DNA of 64,000 bases from Pseudopyrenochaeta lycopersici (lineage: Eukaryota > Ascomycota > Dothideomycetes > Pleosporales > Pseudopyrenochaetaceae): positions 124,001 to 188,000 of the forward strand of contig NHZP01000006.1 in assembly GCA_003313425.1 (NCBI GenBank). Reading direction: 5' to 3'. Within the stretch, counting starts at the first letter, position 1, and each line of letters starts with the position of its first letter. Positions 11,721-23,412 of this stretch are shown piece by piece. Below the pieces are notes generated by a model. The model was not told the origin of the DNA and did no database searches. It saw only the letters and a list, made by a program, of their open reading frames with translations. The position numbers and the translations under genes are program-made.

Positions 11721-12572
11721 TCACCCCTCCCTCACGCTTTCCAACACTCTTTTCAACTCTCCTCCATCCGCACACGCATCCCAAAACTTCTCAAACCCCC
11801 CATCATGCACTTGAACCAATACCCCAACATCCCCTCTCAACTTGGCCAAGCAGTCCCCGAGATCAAACGCCCTGTCTTCGCGCCGCTCGTCTAGAATATC
11901 GCGGAAGGCAAATTCTGCGATGAAAAGGTCGTGGCAGAGCGACGAGATCAGGGAAAGTGCGTGCTCGTAAGCGTCTATTCGTGCTTGGTCGAGTTTAAAC
12001 GCTGTTGTGCGCAGCGTGTGTAGGGTGGTTTCTAGGACCCGGCTTTGCTTGCATAGTTCGATTTGTTCGTGCTGCATTGCATTGACGAAGGCGAATGCTT
12101 CATCGGCTGTAGGGGCGGGGTGATTGACTGCAGGCAGACTGACGGGTGTAGATAAAAAAGAGGAAGCACGTGATGGGGGGTTTGTGTCCTGCCGGCTGTC
12201 GAAATACTCCTGTAAGTCGCTGTTAGGCGTTGTGGCTTTCACATCATTTCTTGGGGGCGTCACTGGCATCTCAGCAAAAGCCTTCTCCCTTTCTATCTGT
12301 AGCTTCTTTTTCTTCTTATCCCTCTTCCTTGCCTTCTTCCGCATCTGGGTCCTTCTCTTTCTCTCCAATTCGAGTGGCGGCACCTCGACTCTGGCTCCAT
12401 TAACTTTGCTCTTCTTAGATATGCCATGCCAGCTGCACCTCCCCTTACCTCGCCGTTTGTCTTTTGACGTCTCTCTTTTTTTAGTCTTTTCGTCCTTTCT
12501 GGGCGTTGGTGGCGGTGTCAAGGGAGCGCTGTGCCTAGTGTTGCTAGCAAAGCTAGCCCCGAAGCTCTTCAT
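11721..12572 (-). CDS. Hypothetical protein with strongly basic N-terminal region
   Basis: A single exon on minus encodes 283 aa. Residues about 20-100 are disordered and very rich in Lys and Arg (RKRRTQMRKKARKRDKKKKK), like a nuclear or nucleolar localisation region. A Pro/Ser-rich linker follows. The C-terminal 130 residues (from about TADEAFAFVNAMQHEQIEL) look helical and possibly coiled-coil, with a FIAEFAFRDILDERRED stretch. I do not recognise a family. ATG at 12572 is the first in-frame start. The next gene on the same strand starts upstream at 13733, and its stop is about 270 bases away. Coding status is supported by the length and by the contrast between ordered and basic segments. 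Confidence 0.62.
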   Translation of the reverse strand: MKSFGASFASNTRHSAPLTPPPTPRKDEKTKKRETSKDKRRGKGRCSWHGISKKSKVNGARVEVPPLELERKRRTQMRKKARKRDKKKKKLQIEREKAFAEMPVTPPRNDVKATTPNSDLQEYFDSRQDTNPPSRASSFLSTPVSLPAVNHPAPTADEAFAFVNAMQHEQIELCKQSRVLETTLHTLRTTAFKLDQARIDAYEHALSLISSLCHDLFIAEFAFRDILDERREDRAFDLGDCLAKLRGDVGVLVQVHDGGFEKFWDACADGGELKRVLESVREG

Positions 12573-12845
12573 GGCAGCTTGCTTGCAGGGTGATATTATC
12601 AGCGATCAAGCAGAACCAGAGCTTGTAGATGTTTCCGCGTTCGGAGACGGCCATCGTACTTCTAATATTTGAGAAGCGCTGGAAGTGAATATTTGGGGAT
12701 CAGAATCAAAACCGGTGAAAAGTGAACGTGAAGGTGATAGATCCACATGGCGACGTATATCTAAGTAGGAAGCTGAATTTTTACATTATCTTTACTTTAA
12801 ACTCCATATCTAAGCAGCAAATAGACCGCGTGCGCACCAATATCT

Positions 12846-13733
12846 CTACTCGTAAAATACCAAGCACCTCACCTCGATACTCTGCCTGCCTGGAGCATCC
12901 GCTGGGGTCTGAGGATCACTGAATGCAGTATGCGGCGTCCTCACTGCCAGCCCCTTCTTGCCGTTTGGCATACCCTCGCCATAGCTATCAAAACACTTCA
13001 ACAGCAGCACCTCCTCGGGAGTCATATCCTTCTGATAGTAGAATTTGTGATTATCGCTTGGGGCGACAGCCATTGTCTCGCCTCTAACCTCGTAGCCGTC
13101 AGTAGAGGTATAGTTGTTTGGATCAGGAAGCTTCTCCTTTCCACGATCATCTACATCAGCGGAGTCTGCGCGCTTTGGATATAGCAGGTCTGTTGCAATG
13201 AAGTCCTCAGGAGAAGTGCTACGCCAATCTATCACTGCGAGAGGATGGTCGGACGCAGGGTTTTCAATCGGACGCCAGACGTTGATGATTTGATAGCGGC
13301 CTTTGACCAGCTCATCCGCTTCTTCCTTGGGCAAGTGCCGTCGTACACGGGCTTCTGCAGCACCCGGGGTCTGGTCAACATGTACTTGCTGGACTGGTTG
13401 GCGAGGCGAGTCCTTTATCCGTCGACGAATGGTGTGATCGAAGATGACTACTTTCTTGATGCCCGGAAGTTTGTCGCGGAGCAGATTCTCAACTTCAGCA
13501 TAGTAGCCTTCTCTTACAGCAGCGTCATCAGTGAACAGCTTTTCACTTGCTGGGTACTTGTAGACAGCGAAGCCAGAATTGTCGGTGTTGTAGTCCTGTT
13601 CGCGTCCCCGGAGATTGTGGACTTCGCGATCATGGCGCTTCTGAGCGAAGTTGTTGCCCGGTCCGTCCACCTTGGACCACGGTTTGCCCTGGTAGGAGGC
13701 GGTATCGATGTGTACAAAGCTTGCAATAGTCAT
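12846..13733 (-). CDS. CmcJ/NvfI/AsaB-family protein (putative Fe(II)/2-oxoglutarate-dependent enzyme)
   Basis: A single exon on minus encodes 295 aa, the usual size for this family. Visible family features are an N-terminal beta-rich part, VVIFDHTIRRR, then VHVDQTPGAAEARVRRHL with a His-x-Asp pair at residues about 118-120, INVWRPIENPASDHPLAVIDWRS, and near the C-terminus LKCFDS, RTPHTAFSDP and RQSIEVRCLVFYE. His/Asp and the distal His fit a 2-His-1-carboxylate iron site. Relatives include CmcJ of cephamycin biosynthesis, AsaB of aspergillic acid biosynthesis and NvfI of novofumigatonin biosynthesis, but many fungal paralogues lie outside clusters and are uncharacterised. No biosynthetic core gene (PKS, NRPS, terpene cyclase) is in this window, so a secondary-metabolite role is not supported by context. 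It is divergent from the F-box gene. Confidence 0.82.
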   Translation of the reverse strand: MTIASFVHIDTASYQGKPWSKVDGPGNNFAQKRHDREVHNLRGREQDYNTDNSGFAVYKYPASEKLFTDDAAVREGYYAEVENLLRDKLPGIKKVVIFDHTIRRRIKDSPRQPVQQVHVDQTPGAAEARVRRHLPKEEADELVKGRYQIINVWRPIENPASDHPLAVIDWRSTSPEDFIATDLLYPKRADSADVDDRGKEKLPDPNNYTSTDGYEVRGETMAVAPSDNHKFYYQKDMTPEEVLLLKCFDSYGEGMPNGKKGLAVRTPHTAFSDPQTPADAPGRQSIEVRCLVFYE

Positions 13734-14327
13734 CGTGTGTGTTATGGGGCTCTGAGTTGGCTGAAGTGAAGACCGAGGTTGGAGCGGTGGTGTGTTTTAT
13801 GTATGGCTGTGCTTAGAAATGGCTGCATGACGCCATCGTCGAAGTTGGCCGAAGTGCTCGCATTGTGGCCAATCAGCGACGATGCTCAGGCTTCTAGGCG
13901 TGGACTTTGACGCGAACATTCGCCTTTGCTGTGCAAATGAGTTTGGATTAGCAACCCATAAGTGGCGTACAGGCGTACAGGCTCTGAAAACAGGCTTTAA
14001 ACAGAAGACATGCACCTTTTTAGAGGAATAATAAGCTACATGTTACGATTGCTGTATGCCATGGTGCTGTGTGTAACTGCACAGGTTGCGCCTGGCTTTG
14101 TCACCAGGGCATTGTCATCGCAGCTCACCAATTCCAAGAGGAATTTCAAAGCCAGTACGGGTGACAAACCATGACTGTCCACAAAGGCCTAGAGTACAGC
14201 GTGCGTGGAGAAAGAAGAACTGCAGAGCAAATGCGGACATTGCTGCGCTCCTATTGGCTGGACAGCAATTCCCCGCATTTTGAAGCTGCCTGCCTTGCCG
14301 CCGCCGTCCGCCTGCATCCACTGTGCG
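13734..14327. promoter_or_regulatory. Divergent intergenic region between the CmcJ-like and F-box genes
   Basis: These 594 bases separate two divergently transcribed genes and must contain both promoters. No coding frame of note was seen, and I recognise no specific binding site. Confidence 0.5.
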
Positions 14328-15613
14328 ATGCCACAGTCCAAGATGCCGCGATATGTCAGCGACGACGACGAGCCCCTCGAAGACAAGACAGCAGCGCTGA
14401 CGCTCAAGAATAAGCGCACAGAGCGCGTCAAACGCAAAAATGCCGAGCGGCAGCAGAAGCGTGACGCCATCATCAATCTCACCAGGCTCCCCACTGAGCT
14501 GATCCTCGAGAGCCTCAAATACCTCCAGCCCCAGGACGTCTTCAACGTCAGTTTCGTGAACCGCCGCTTTAACAGCCTCGTCCTCAATAATGCGAATGCC
14601 ATCGGGGACGCCATCCTCCAGCACCGCTACAGCATCCTCGCCCAGTGCTTCCCTAAGCCCAAGCTGCTCGTATCTGTCGAGCCCTCTCTCCAGGCGCTAC
14701 TCACAGATCCACAACGGCAGACCCAGCTCAGCATCCACAAGCGCCCGTACCAGCATATCCAGCCTCCTGACGCGCACGAGCTATGCACTTGTCTGACCTG
14801 CATATTGGCGTGGAATAATCTCGGCCTGGTGTTGGACTTTGCGCACTGGCAGCAGAACCTCGATACTGGCGAGCCGATTCCTATAATACCCCGAGGCACT
14901 ACACCGGAATGGAGCACAGAGCTGGTGGCCCGCAATGCAAGGATTGCGCGCAGGGCGGCCAAGAATTCACTCTGGCACGCACGGATTTTGGAGCTGCATC
15001 TCGACAGCACGCGACGGGCAATTAGGCGGCATGGACAGAACCAGGGCAATAAAAGGATACACGTCGACATGACTGGTTCAGACGCCACATCGGGAACCGA
15101 CAGCTTCCTGGCCAAGTATGGGCCGCCTAGTATAGAGTTTCCGTACCAGCGAGACGAGTACTACATGCTGTATGATCATCGCCACATTCGCAGCCGAGTG
15201 CTTGACTAACGAGAAACAGGGAAGCATATTTGCCGAATCGTTGGTGGAGAAAGGTCGAGGGTTGTTGGATGTACACAATCGCAGGCCAGCACGAGCGGGA
15301 TCTGGAGCTCGTTCAGCGCCTTGCCAACCGGTAATCCAGTCCCCGCTCATGTCTGTCTCAAATTTGCCCTGTCTCGCTTTGCTACCCGTACGCACGCGAT
15401 GTATACGAGTACGCCTTCCATATTGCTAGGCTGGACTGCGACTGATTGCTTTGCAGAGACCAGCTTGCGCTGCTGAACCATGCCATGGCTTGCATCAATC
15501 AGGACAACTGGATGACAGACGTCCAGGATTTCAAGACTTACATGGTGTCCAGCAGTCCCAATATATCCACCCTTAGCGGGAAACCACTGAAATACTACGC
15601 CGCTGTTGTCTAG
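14328..15613 (+). CDS. F-box protein
   Basis: Exons are 14328-15169, 15220-15330 and 15457-15613. The introns are 50 nt (GTATGA..TTGACTAAC..ACAG) and 126 nt (GTAATC..TTGCAG). The protein is about 369 aa. Residues about 53-90 form an F-box (LPTELILESLKYLQPQDVFN, then VSFVNRRFNSLV), which binds Skp1 in SCF ubiquitin ligases. A basic helix precedes it (KRTERVKRKNAERQQKR). The remainder has conserved-looking CTCLTCILAWNNLGLVLDFAHWQ and, in exon 2, EAYLPNRWWRKVEGCWMYT; the target-binding part is not a known repeat type. If intron 1 is retained, translation stops at 15207-15209 and the last 90 residues are lost. A second ATG at 14343 is an alternative start. Confidence 0.85.
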
Positions 15614-16243
15614 TCGCTGCAGTCGAGTCTCTGCATAGTGCCACTAGTCTTGTCGCTAGAACCTGATAGGGACAAGTCTGTCAAGCATATCATCGTCTCT
15701 TCAAATTCCATCGCTACTAGCGATATGAGCCAGGTGTCACGATTGCTCCCCTTATTTAAATCATAATAACCATGTACTTCCAGACAGTGACTCAGTTTGG
15801 ATTTCGGTTGATATCGGCAGCTTGCATTCTCCACGTTGTATCAAGAATGTGGCGCTTCGGATAAGGCCAGCCCACACGCTATCGCCGCTTATTCCCGCCA
15901 CCATGAAGTGAATGGGCGTTTACCCCTCAAACATTCCTGAACGTCATGCCTGGTATTTTACCGTGAGGCTCTTCATAGGTGAAATTGTTATATCGTTCGT
16001 CGCTACTGTTTTAACCTCGCAGTTACTTCCAAACCTCCGGCATTCTACACCTAGTATTCCTCGAGAGATTTCCCTGTGCTTGGACGATCTCCGACGACCC
16101 GTATTCGGTTAGACACTAAGTTAAACATCCTTCGATGACTCCTAATGAAGCCTGAGGCTCTGGACTATTTTATCAAGCTGGTGCCGTAGACTCTCCTCTG
16201 TATTGACAGCCTTTTCTATTCTTCCCTTCGACAGTACTTCCTC
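15614..16243. other. Intergenic region, F-box 3' flank and MFS promoter
   Basis: No gene seen. Only short frames without domains are present. It presumably holds the F-box terminator and the permease promoter. Confidence 0.5.
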
Positions 16244-17724
16244 ATGGGCCTCGAGGAAATTGAGTTGGCGGAAGAAGAACCGACGAGTTTCGGAGAGAAG
16301 ACCGAAACATCTAGTATCCATGACGTTCGACCGACAACACCCCAACGGCAGCATGCTCAGCGAGAACAGCTCTCAAGAACCAGCTCCAAACGCTCCAATG
16401 CGCTGGCTCGTATATCAAGTCGACTCACGACACGCTCGATTGTAGACCCTGGTCCGCCTCCCGACGGCGGTCTAGTTGCTTGGACTCAAGTACTCTGCGC
16501 GTGGTTCGCCATCTTGAATACATGGGGTTTCGTGAACTCCTTTGGAGCCTTTCAACCATACTACGAGACCATTTTGTCAGAACCCGTATCCGCCATATCA
16601 TGGATCGGATCAATTCAAGCATGGCTATTATTTGCACTGGGAATGTTCAGTGGCCGAGCACTGGATCGGGGATGGTTCCGGCCCACAGCAGCCATCGGCA
16701 TCACTTTTCATATTCTGGGCATTTTCACGTTGAGCGCAGCGAAGACGTACTGGCAGCTCCTCCTGACTCAAGGACTGCTCACCGGAATTGGAGGTGGAAT
16801 TTTCTTCGTCCCAATCATGGGCTTGTGCTCAACGTACTTTTCAACGCATAAGGGGATGGCGCTCGGGATCGTGACATCTGGCAATTCAGCAGGCGGCATC
16901 ATTTATCCTGTTGTTGTTCGGCAGTTACTTCCCAAGTTGGGCTTTGGATGGACTGTCAGAGTGTTGGGCTTCATTAACGTTGCGAGTTTAGCAGTGGTCC
17001 TCGCATTCATGAAACCGCGCCTCCCGCCGAGAAAATCAGGTCCGTTGATAGAATGGGAGGCCCTGAGAGACTTGCCATATGTCTTGCATGTACTGGGCGT
17101 GTGTTTTCTGATGCCCCCGGTCTATTGCGTGTTTTACTACGTAAGTCGCCCTATCAATCAGTCGACCCCTCCCCGTCGCAAGGTTAAGTGTCATCCATTT
17201 ACATTGGCCAGATTGCATCATTCGCCCGCGATACTCTCTCCATGCCCTACACGATATCGCTCAACCTCGTAATAATCCTCAACGGCGTCGGCTTCCCCGC
17301 CCGCGTCCTCCCAGGCTTCATCGCAGACCGGTACATAGGCGTCCTCAACGTCCTCGTCATCTGCCTCATCGGAAACATCATCATCCTCTGGTCCTGGCTC
17401 TCCGTTTCTTCAATCCCAGAGTACTACGCCTGGACCGTCTGCTACGGCATGTTCGGCGCTGCCTTCCAGAGCCTGTTCCCCACCACCATCGCCGCGTATA
17501 GCAGCGACATCACGAAGACGGGGACGCGCCTCGGTATGGCGTTTACCGTTATTGGCTTCAGTGCTCTTGTTGGGGGACCCATTTCTGGCGCCTTGTTGCA
17601 GGTTGCTGGTGGTGATTACCGGGCTCCGATTGCGTGGGCGAGCGCGAGTACAGTGCTGGGCACGCTGCTTTGTATCGTGGCGAGGTGTGTCAAGTTTGGC
17701 TGGAAGGTATGGATACGGTGTTGA
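16244..17724 (+). CDS. MFS transporter, monocarboxylate permease type
   Basis: Two exons, 16244-17140 and 17212-17724, are joined by a 71-nt intron (GTAAGT..GGCCAG, phase 0) to give 469 aa. A polar N-terminal tail of about 70 residues leads to PDGGLVAWTQVLCAWFAILN, the usual first transmembrane segment of the fungal monocarboxylate-porter (MCT/Mch-like) family. About 12 transmembrane segments can be counted. Characteristic stretches are WGFVNSFGAFQPYYE, GSIQAWLLFALGMFSGRALDRG, LLTGIGGGIFFVPIMGL, GIVTSGNSAGGIIYPVV and, in the second half, GFPARVLPGFIADRY. Family members move monocarboxylates or riboflavin across the plasma membrane; the substrate here is unknown. The gene converges with the large disordered protein on the opposite strand. 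Confidence 0.87.
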
Positions 17725-18132
17725 TAGCGTGCATGCATTAGGGGAGTTGTGGGCTTCCAAGCTATCCGTGATTGTAGATCCACATATTATGAAATGCATC
17801 AAGCGTATTGTAACTGCTCAGGTCTTTCCCCAAAGCTCTGGGTCGAGAAATAATAGGATGGACTTTTTATCATGGAATCGCCTCGAGGTTTTGAAACACA
17901 ATTAAACTCTAGATTAAGTTTCTCATCTATGAAAGACCAGAACGCCCATTATCGCATCCAATCGACAAAGACAGTCGTGAAAGTATTACCCCAGCTAGAA
18001 ATGCTGCTCTATGCCCAATCCTAAACCATGCATGATGAAAGTCCCGCCGGAAGCGTACGGCAACGCCCTGCACGCCTTCTTCATTATGCCGATCTTGCAT
18101 GCACATTAGAATGCCAAAGCCACGACTCTAAT
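17725..18132. other. Convergent 3' flanks
   Basis: About 400 bases lie between two convergent stop codons. The stretch holds the 3' untranslated regions of the permease and the disordered protein, with no coding signal. Confidence 0.5.
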
Positions 18133-19977
18133 CTACCCCACACGCACCATCTTCCCACCATTCTTGACATCCGCGCCATTGAATGCACCCGTATTACCTT
18201 TTGCAGCTTCTCCATCGAGCATGCCGTTAGAATCTGCTTTCTTCTTCTTGGACTTGGACTTACCCTTCGCTAGCTTCTTGCGGTATTTTGGGGCCTGCTC
18301 ATCGGCTTTGTGATCACTCTGGTCCTTTGTGTTAGGATCATTGATAGTAATCTCGCCCTTGTGGGCTCTGGGGATGGCTGGATGTGTGACGTTTTTAACA
18401 ATGGCAGTTTGCTTGTCGATGTCATCTTGCTTTGAAACGAGTTCGGTGGCGTTGCTCTCTTCCTTAGCGAGTTCTGCGATTGGTATGATTACTTTTTCCG
18501 TCTTCTCTGGGACTGCTGGTTTAGTGATCTGCTGGGGTGCACCATGCAGCTTCATCTCGTCTTTGGCTTGACCGCTCTTCTTCGTTCGCGTATTTTCCAG
18601 GGTGGCTTCAATGATCTGGCCGAAACATTCGTTCTTGACCTGATTCTCTGTCGTATCCTTTGGGCGACCTTGTTTGGGGTTAATTACCACAAGGCTAGTA
18701 GACAAGCTAAACTTACTTAGGGCTTGCAGTACCACGTCGTAGATCGCATTAGTGAATGCATCTGAGAGGTCAGTAAGCTTGCGGTCTAGAGCAAGAAACT
18801 CACGGCGACCATCCTCAACTATCTTGCGGTACCTTGCTGCCGAGTTTGACTGATGCCTGGCCAGCTGTATAGAAATAATGGCCTCTCGTTGAAGAGCTTT
18901 CATAGCATCCTCGTTGTCGCTGTTGGTCGCATGGGTCGTTTTGTAGACAAATTGTTCATACAAGCTGCTAATTTGCTTTTCACATAGCTCCTCTTCAGTA
19001 CGAGCTCTTAAGACCTTAGAAGTGACCTGCTTTCGTTTCTCGACGATGGCGGATTGCTTGGCGCGATGAATTGTAAGCACATCGCGAAGAACATCTTGAA
19101 CCTCGATGGCGTAAATGCTATCGAGTGTTTGAATACAAGTGAGTGCGTTGGTATCAAGCAAGTTTACGACTTCTTCCGGCTCTTTGTAAATTGCGTCGCT
19201 AGATGCGACAGGGTTATCTGCAGGTGTGAAGCCATCAGCACTGGGGATAGGTGCTAGAGATGCCGAGTCTGACTGATCTGGACAATTTGTCTGCAATTGT
19301 GGTGTAGGAGTAGAGGCGGTAAGAACCTTACCCGAATTGACTGCAGCATTCGAATCCAAAGTTGGAGCCTGTAGAGGTGTGAATGAGGGAGCATTTGCGC
19401 GCATGCGTTCTGTAGCTTTCTTCGCGACAGGCACAGCTGGGGAAACCTCGACCGCCAGAGTGGCGCTCGTCGGAGCGGTGTAGCCGTTCGGTGTTGCGAT
19501 CTGGGGTAGCGGACTAACCATGGATGTCGTAGGCGTCGACATGGGCCCATGGCTAGAATCATGCTGCGGCATGTGCTGCAGCATCGCTGGTCCAAACGAA
19601 GGGCTGCGCGGGCCGAATCCCATAAGTACTGCCGAGCTGTCCATGGGAGGGACCATATGAGGATATGGTACCATATTATGGCCCATACCACCTACTGGCA
19701 TTGGATAGCCTCCACTTGGCAACTGCCACATGTGTCGTGGCGGGCCAATATCATATCCACTTGCGGGAGGCATGCCAGGACCAGTTCCTGGACCGCGGTT
19801 GTAGTGCTCGGAGACCGCTCGACCATTGATGTCTCTGCTGGAAGTGTCGTTGCCATGAGCCCTTCCACCACGACCCTTCTTGCCATCACCACGTCTGCCG
19901 TTACCCGTGACCCCACGATCGTTGGGATTGGTGCCATAATGATGATTCGTGAGCTGAGGCTGTTGGTGTTGAACCAT
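18133..19977 (-). CDS. Large disordered Gly/Pro/Met-rich protein with helical centre, function unknown
   Basis: A single exon on minus encodes 614 aa. The N-terminal third is disordered and rich in Gly, Arg, Pro and Met (GRRGDGKKGRGGRAHGND, repeated MPP/MVPP-like turns), like many RNA-associated proteins. Residues about 270-430 are predicted helical or coiled-coil, including DVLRDVLTIHRAKQSAIVEK, EKQISSLYEQFVYKT, ALQREAIISIQLARHQ and YRKIVEDGRREFLALDRKL. The C-terminus is charged and Lys-rich (KYRKKLAKGKSKSKKKKAD). I recognise no family. A GTAAGT..CTAG pair only 22 nt apart near 18715-18690 was judged too short to be an intron, so one exon is kept. The first ATG at 19977 begins the Gln/His-rich N-terminus. 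Confidence 0.72.
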   Translation of the reverse strand: MVQHQQPQLTNHHYGTNPNDRGVTGNGRRGDGKKGRGGRAHGNDTSSRDINGRAVSEHYNRGPGTGPGMPPASGYDIGPPRHMWQLPSGGYPMPVGGMGHNMVPYPHMVPPMDSSAVLMGFGPRSPSFGPAMLQHMPQHDSSHGPMSTPTTSMVSPLPQIATPNGYTAPTSATLAVEVSPAVPVAKKATERMRANAPSFTPLQAPTLDSNAAVNSGKVLTASTPTPQLQTNCPDQSDSASLAPIPSADGFTPADNPVASSDAIYKEPEEVVNLLDTNALTCIQTLDSIYAIEVQDVLRDVLTIHRAKQSAIVEKRKQVTSKVLRARTEEELCEKQISSLYEQFVYKTTHATNSDNEDAMKALQREAIISIQLARHQSNSAARYRKIVEDGRREFLALDRKLTDLSDAFTNAIYDVVLQALSKFSLSTSLVVINPKQGRPKDTTENQVKNECFGQIIEATLENTRTKKSGQAKDEMKLHGAPQQITKPAVPEKTEKVIIPIAELAKEESNATELVSKQDDIDKQTAIVKNVTHPAIPRAHKGEITINDPNTKDQSDHKADEQAPKYRKKLAKGKSKSKKKKADSNGMLDGEAAKGNTGAFNGADVKNGGKMVRVG

Positions 19978-22900
19978 GTCGAGGCGTGGGTCGTGGAAAC
20001 TTCAAAGTGGCGAGAGAGTATTACAGGTTGAAAGCGGAAAAGGCGCTCAGTTCAAGTTCAGCGACAGTGGATGTTGTACTTGGAGAGCAGAATGGCGTGG
20101 GCTTTATATCGCGAAGCTTTGTGTGTGAAAGTGAATGCTGCGCCAACGAAGCCTTTCACCGCCAACATCGGACCGTCACGTCGACTTGAAGGTCCCCATT
20201 CACCATCCAGACTCGAGTTCAAGTGATTGCTAGCTGGCTCAACTACTTCGCCGTTTGTTATTTGGTATGGGCAGTTCCAACCTATACATCATGTTGTTAA
20301 CAAGACAATAACGCGAGTAGAGTGATAGCAGCGAAGATGGTCCAATCGAACCAGAACTTTAAGCTCATCCAGGCCAGATACACGCAGCGATCTCATACTG
20401 GATGTACAGAAAGATCGAGTGTCTTGCAAGAAGCTGTTCAAACACATTGCTCTCGAGAAAGCTGTGAGCAAATATGGGAAAAGCAGTATTGACGATTGAG
20501 AAAAAGTCGAATAACAAAGAGTGAGACATAAAGTGTTCTGGTAAACAATGTGGTCGTGTAATGATGTCGATTGAGCCTATAGACGAGAACGGAAAGCGCG
20601 ATTGCTGATTGTGGGAATACGAAAACTGCATCATAAAACTGCTATACACAGCGAATTCACATAAAACGATGGACAATTGAGGAATACCATGTGCTAACCG
20701 CCGTTGCGTAATTCTAAGGGCGCCAATCACAACATGGTGACGTCTCTTACGACCAGTGGTACACGCTTTGATCAACGTAATGTCCGTCAGTACAGATCTA
20801 GAAAACACGATGGATGGTTACATCAGCGTGGTCAAAACACCGCCATACACGTGGACACTCGTTCATCTCGGAGAAGGCATCGGCGTGACTGAGGCCTTGG
20901 GGCCGGATCCGCGGGGCCGGGTCAATATTGATGACTGTGCACAGGGCATGAGATGAAGACGAAAAGCAGGACGATGTAAGGCAGTCCCCGTCTCACGGTA
21001 AGCAGCGACGACCCTTGTTGTGATAGATGTACCATGTTGCTCCAAGCCACTCTGTTGCATCGGTTGGCCAGTTGCCTTGCAGCGATGCCCGTAGAGGGAG
21101 ATACCAAGGATTGCACCTGCCTGAAGGATTTATCAGCCGCAGTTGGTAAATGAAAAATGCGATTGACTACTGGATATGACTCTAGACTAGCGATTAGCAA
21201 CGGGTGGTCGGAATATAGCACTTCACGTCCTCGAAGAGTAATCACTACGGGTGACAAATCTTTACTTTCTAATTGGCAATGAGCCTGGAGAGTAAGAGGG
21301 GTCGAGACGAAAATTGACAAAAAAAGTGGAGGACCAAAAAAGTGGATAGCAAAAGGACGGCGTGATGCAAACGACGCCTTGACCAAAAATGAGAATGAAG
21401 CTGGGGAAGACTCGTCTACACACTGCGGGGCTCGTCTGGTAGTCGGAGGATAAGATCAGATTGCATAGGCGATATACCGACAGGAGCGGCGCTGGAAGCG
21501 AGACACACGCAATGCCTTGGTTGGTAATATGCGCGCAGTGAGCGTCTGCAGGACTGCTGAACAATGGGCCTGAGGCCAAGTATGAGTTGAGGCGATGGGC
21601 ACGGGCAGTATTGGGGGGTTAGGCAACACGAGCATGGTGAGTAGACAGGTGGTCAGACCGAGAAGAGAAAATGACGATGTAGTAGCCAGAGAGGGAGCGG
21701 TGCAAAAGCTCCGGTGTGTGAGATGCAGCTCCGAGGAGGCGGTAATACGATCGGGGTTGGAAGGTGCAGATGAGGCGAGACCGGGAGCCAATAGCGGGGA
21801 GAAGAGGATGGCCGGAGTTGCCGGGGATTTGAGCTGAAAATGGCGAGGGAGAAGGGGATTGGAATGGGGCTCGCGGTCATATGAGCCATGTTGGCGTAAG
21901 ACGAAATAGCGTGGGGGTGTGAAGAACGGTAGTTTGAGGTGTTTGTTGGAAGCAAAGCTCGGGCTCTTTGAGGGCAACAGACATGGGGCATGTCAGCTCG
22001 AGTATCATCGAGGTCCAAAGGGTTGGAGAGTCTCTCGTAAGTCGCTAGTACGGAATGGATGATTGCTGCAGCGTCCACCAGTTCATGCCAACGGCGAGGC
22101 ATGACGTTGTGGGGGTTGCAGGTTACGTTTTGCCGATGGAGTTTGACTACGACTTACAACTACGACGACGTCGACTATCAACCAGGACTCGGAGCTGACC
22201 ACCACCAGTCATGGTTAGCGATTATCACGTCGGACCCTGTGAGAAGCTGGCCATATTCGCAGGCATCGGGAGGCCCCATTTGGACGATTGACAGCCGATC
22301 TCGGGGTTCGCGGCCGGGCTGGACACAGGGCGGAGAGGGTTGGTGACGCGAGATGGGTCGAGGGGGCTAAGCGTGTTGGATCCACGTCCCACTTCGCAGG
22401 CGGGCTATGAGATGTGGGTGTGTGTGTGCTGCGAGGGGCATCTTGGAAAAAGGTCGACGACCAAGAACACACAAGGCGAGACAGCGACACTACGTAGTAT
22501 GCCCTCATGGCCATCGGGCCGATAGGCAGTAGGGGAGTATTCGGCCCGTCCGCTGACAATCGACCCTGGGCCCCGAGTTCTGGAGGCAGCTTGTCGTTAC
22601 CGACAGTCTGGGTCGAGTCTTGGACTTATGCATGGAGGTCAGCGAACGACCTGACGCTCTGGTTCTGCGACAAAGAGGGCGCTGACCGACATGCGCCGCG
22701 TCCAACAGAATCTGCAGCTGGTGGGCCGGTGATTGGCGTGCCTTTGGAGCACTGTGGGGGGGGGTGCCTTTGATGGAGGCGGACCTGGCGGCTGCTGGAG
22801 CTGCACCTGTTCGCGACTGCACCACGATGAGGCGAGCGAGTCGCCGACGGGGCTGCCCTCTCGCCTGCGCGGCCAAGCGCCGTGGCCGCTGGTGGTCACG

Positions 22901-23412
22901 ACGACGTGCAACGCAGATTGCCATGATGGCCGGCCAGAGGTTTAGCCGCTCGACCCACGTCTCTGGCGAAGCAGCAGGGCCAGCAGAAGGCGAGTCGCCC
23001 GTGCATGGCCGCATGGCTTCATTGGCCGGGGATGCAGTAGTGCAGGCCGAAGGCTGGGAAAGGCAAGCCAGAGCAGACACGCTTGGCGCGCATTCGATCC
23101 GTGACAAGCAAAATCTCGGTCCTTCCCACGAGCAACTGGATGTCTTCTATTGTCTCCTGAAGCAAAGCAGTGAGCTCGCAGCGTCCTGTTGAACTGCCAC
23201 GACTGACGGCCGCTTCCTCACGCTTGCACGGCCGAAAAACCCCCCCTCCCCTCTCGTGCACGCCGTCGTGCACTACCCTGCCGAAGCTCCACACGCCGCC
23301 CGCTGCACCCCCTCACAGCAGCCTTGCCCGCGACCTGCGAGCCAGCAGCTGTCGCCGCTCCTCCACACCACGCCCTGCGACTACGCCGCCCAACTGGCCG
23401 TGGGCGCCCCCA
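19978..23412. other. 3.4-kb divergent intergenic region
   Basis: This lies between the minus-strand disordered protein and the plus-strand hypothetical protein at 23413. Open frames of up to 200 codons exist on both strands (for example minus 21456-21977 and 22505-23107). They overlap each other, change composition abruptly and contain no domain I know. The part from about 22.1 kb on is noticeably GC-rich and probably includes the leader of the next gene. Confidence 0.45.

Noticed and set aside
18690..18715. GTAAGT..CTAG pair in the large disordered protein
   Set aside because: It is only 22 nt long, below workable intron size, and the reading frame continues through it.
21456..21977. 173-codon minus-strand open frame
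   Set aside because: Pro/Ser/Leu-rich, no domain, and a similar frame exists on the neighbouring register, so it was not called a gene.
22505..23107. 200-codon minus-strand open frame
   Set aside because: GC-rich sequence with few stops. The translation is Arg/Ala-rich without domains and overlaps others in opposite frames.
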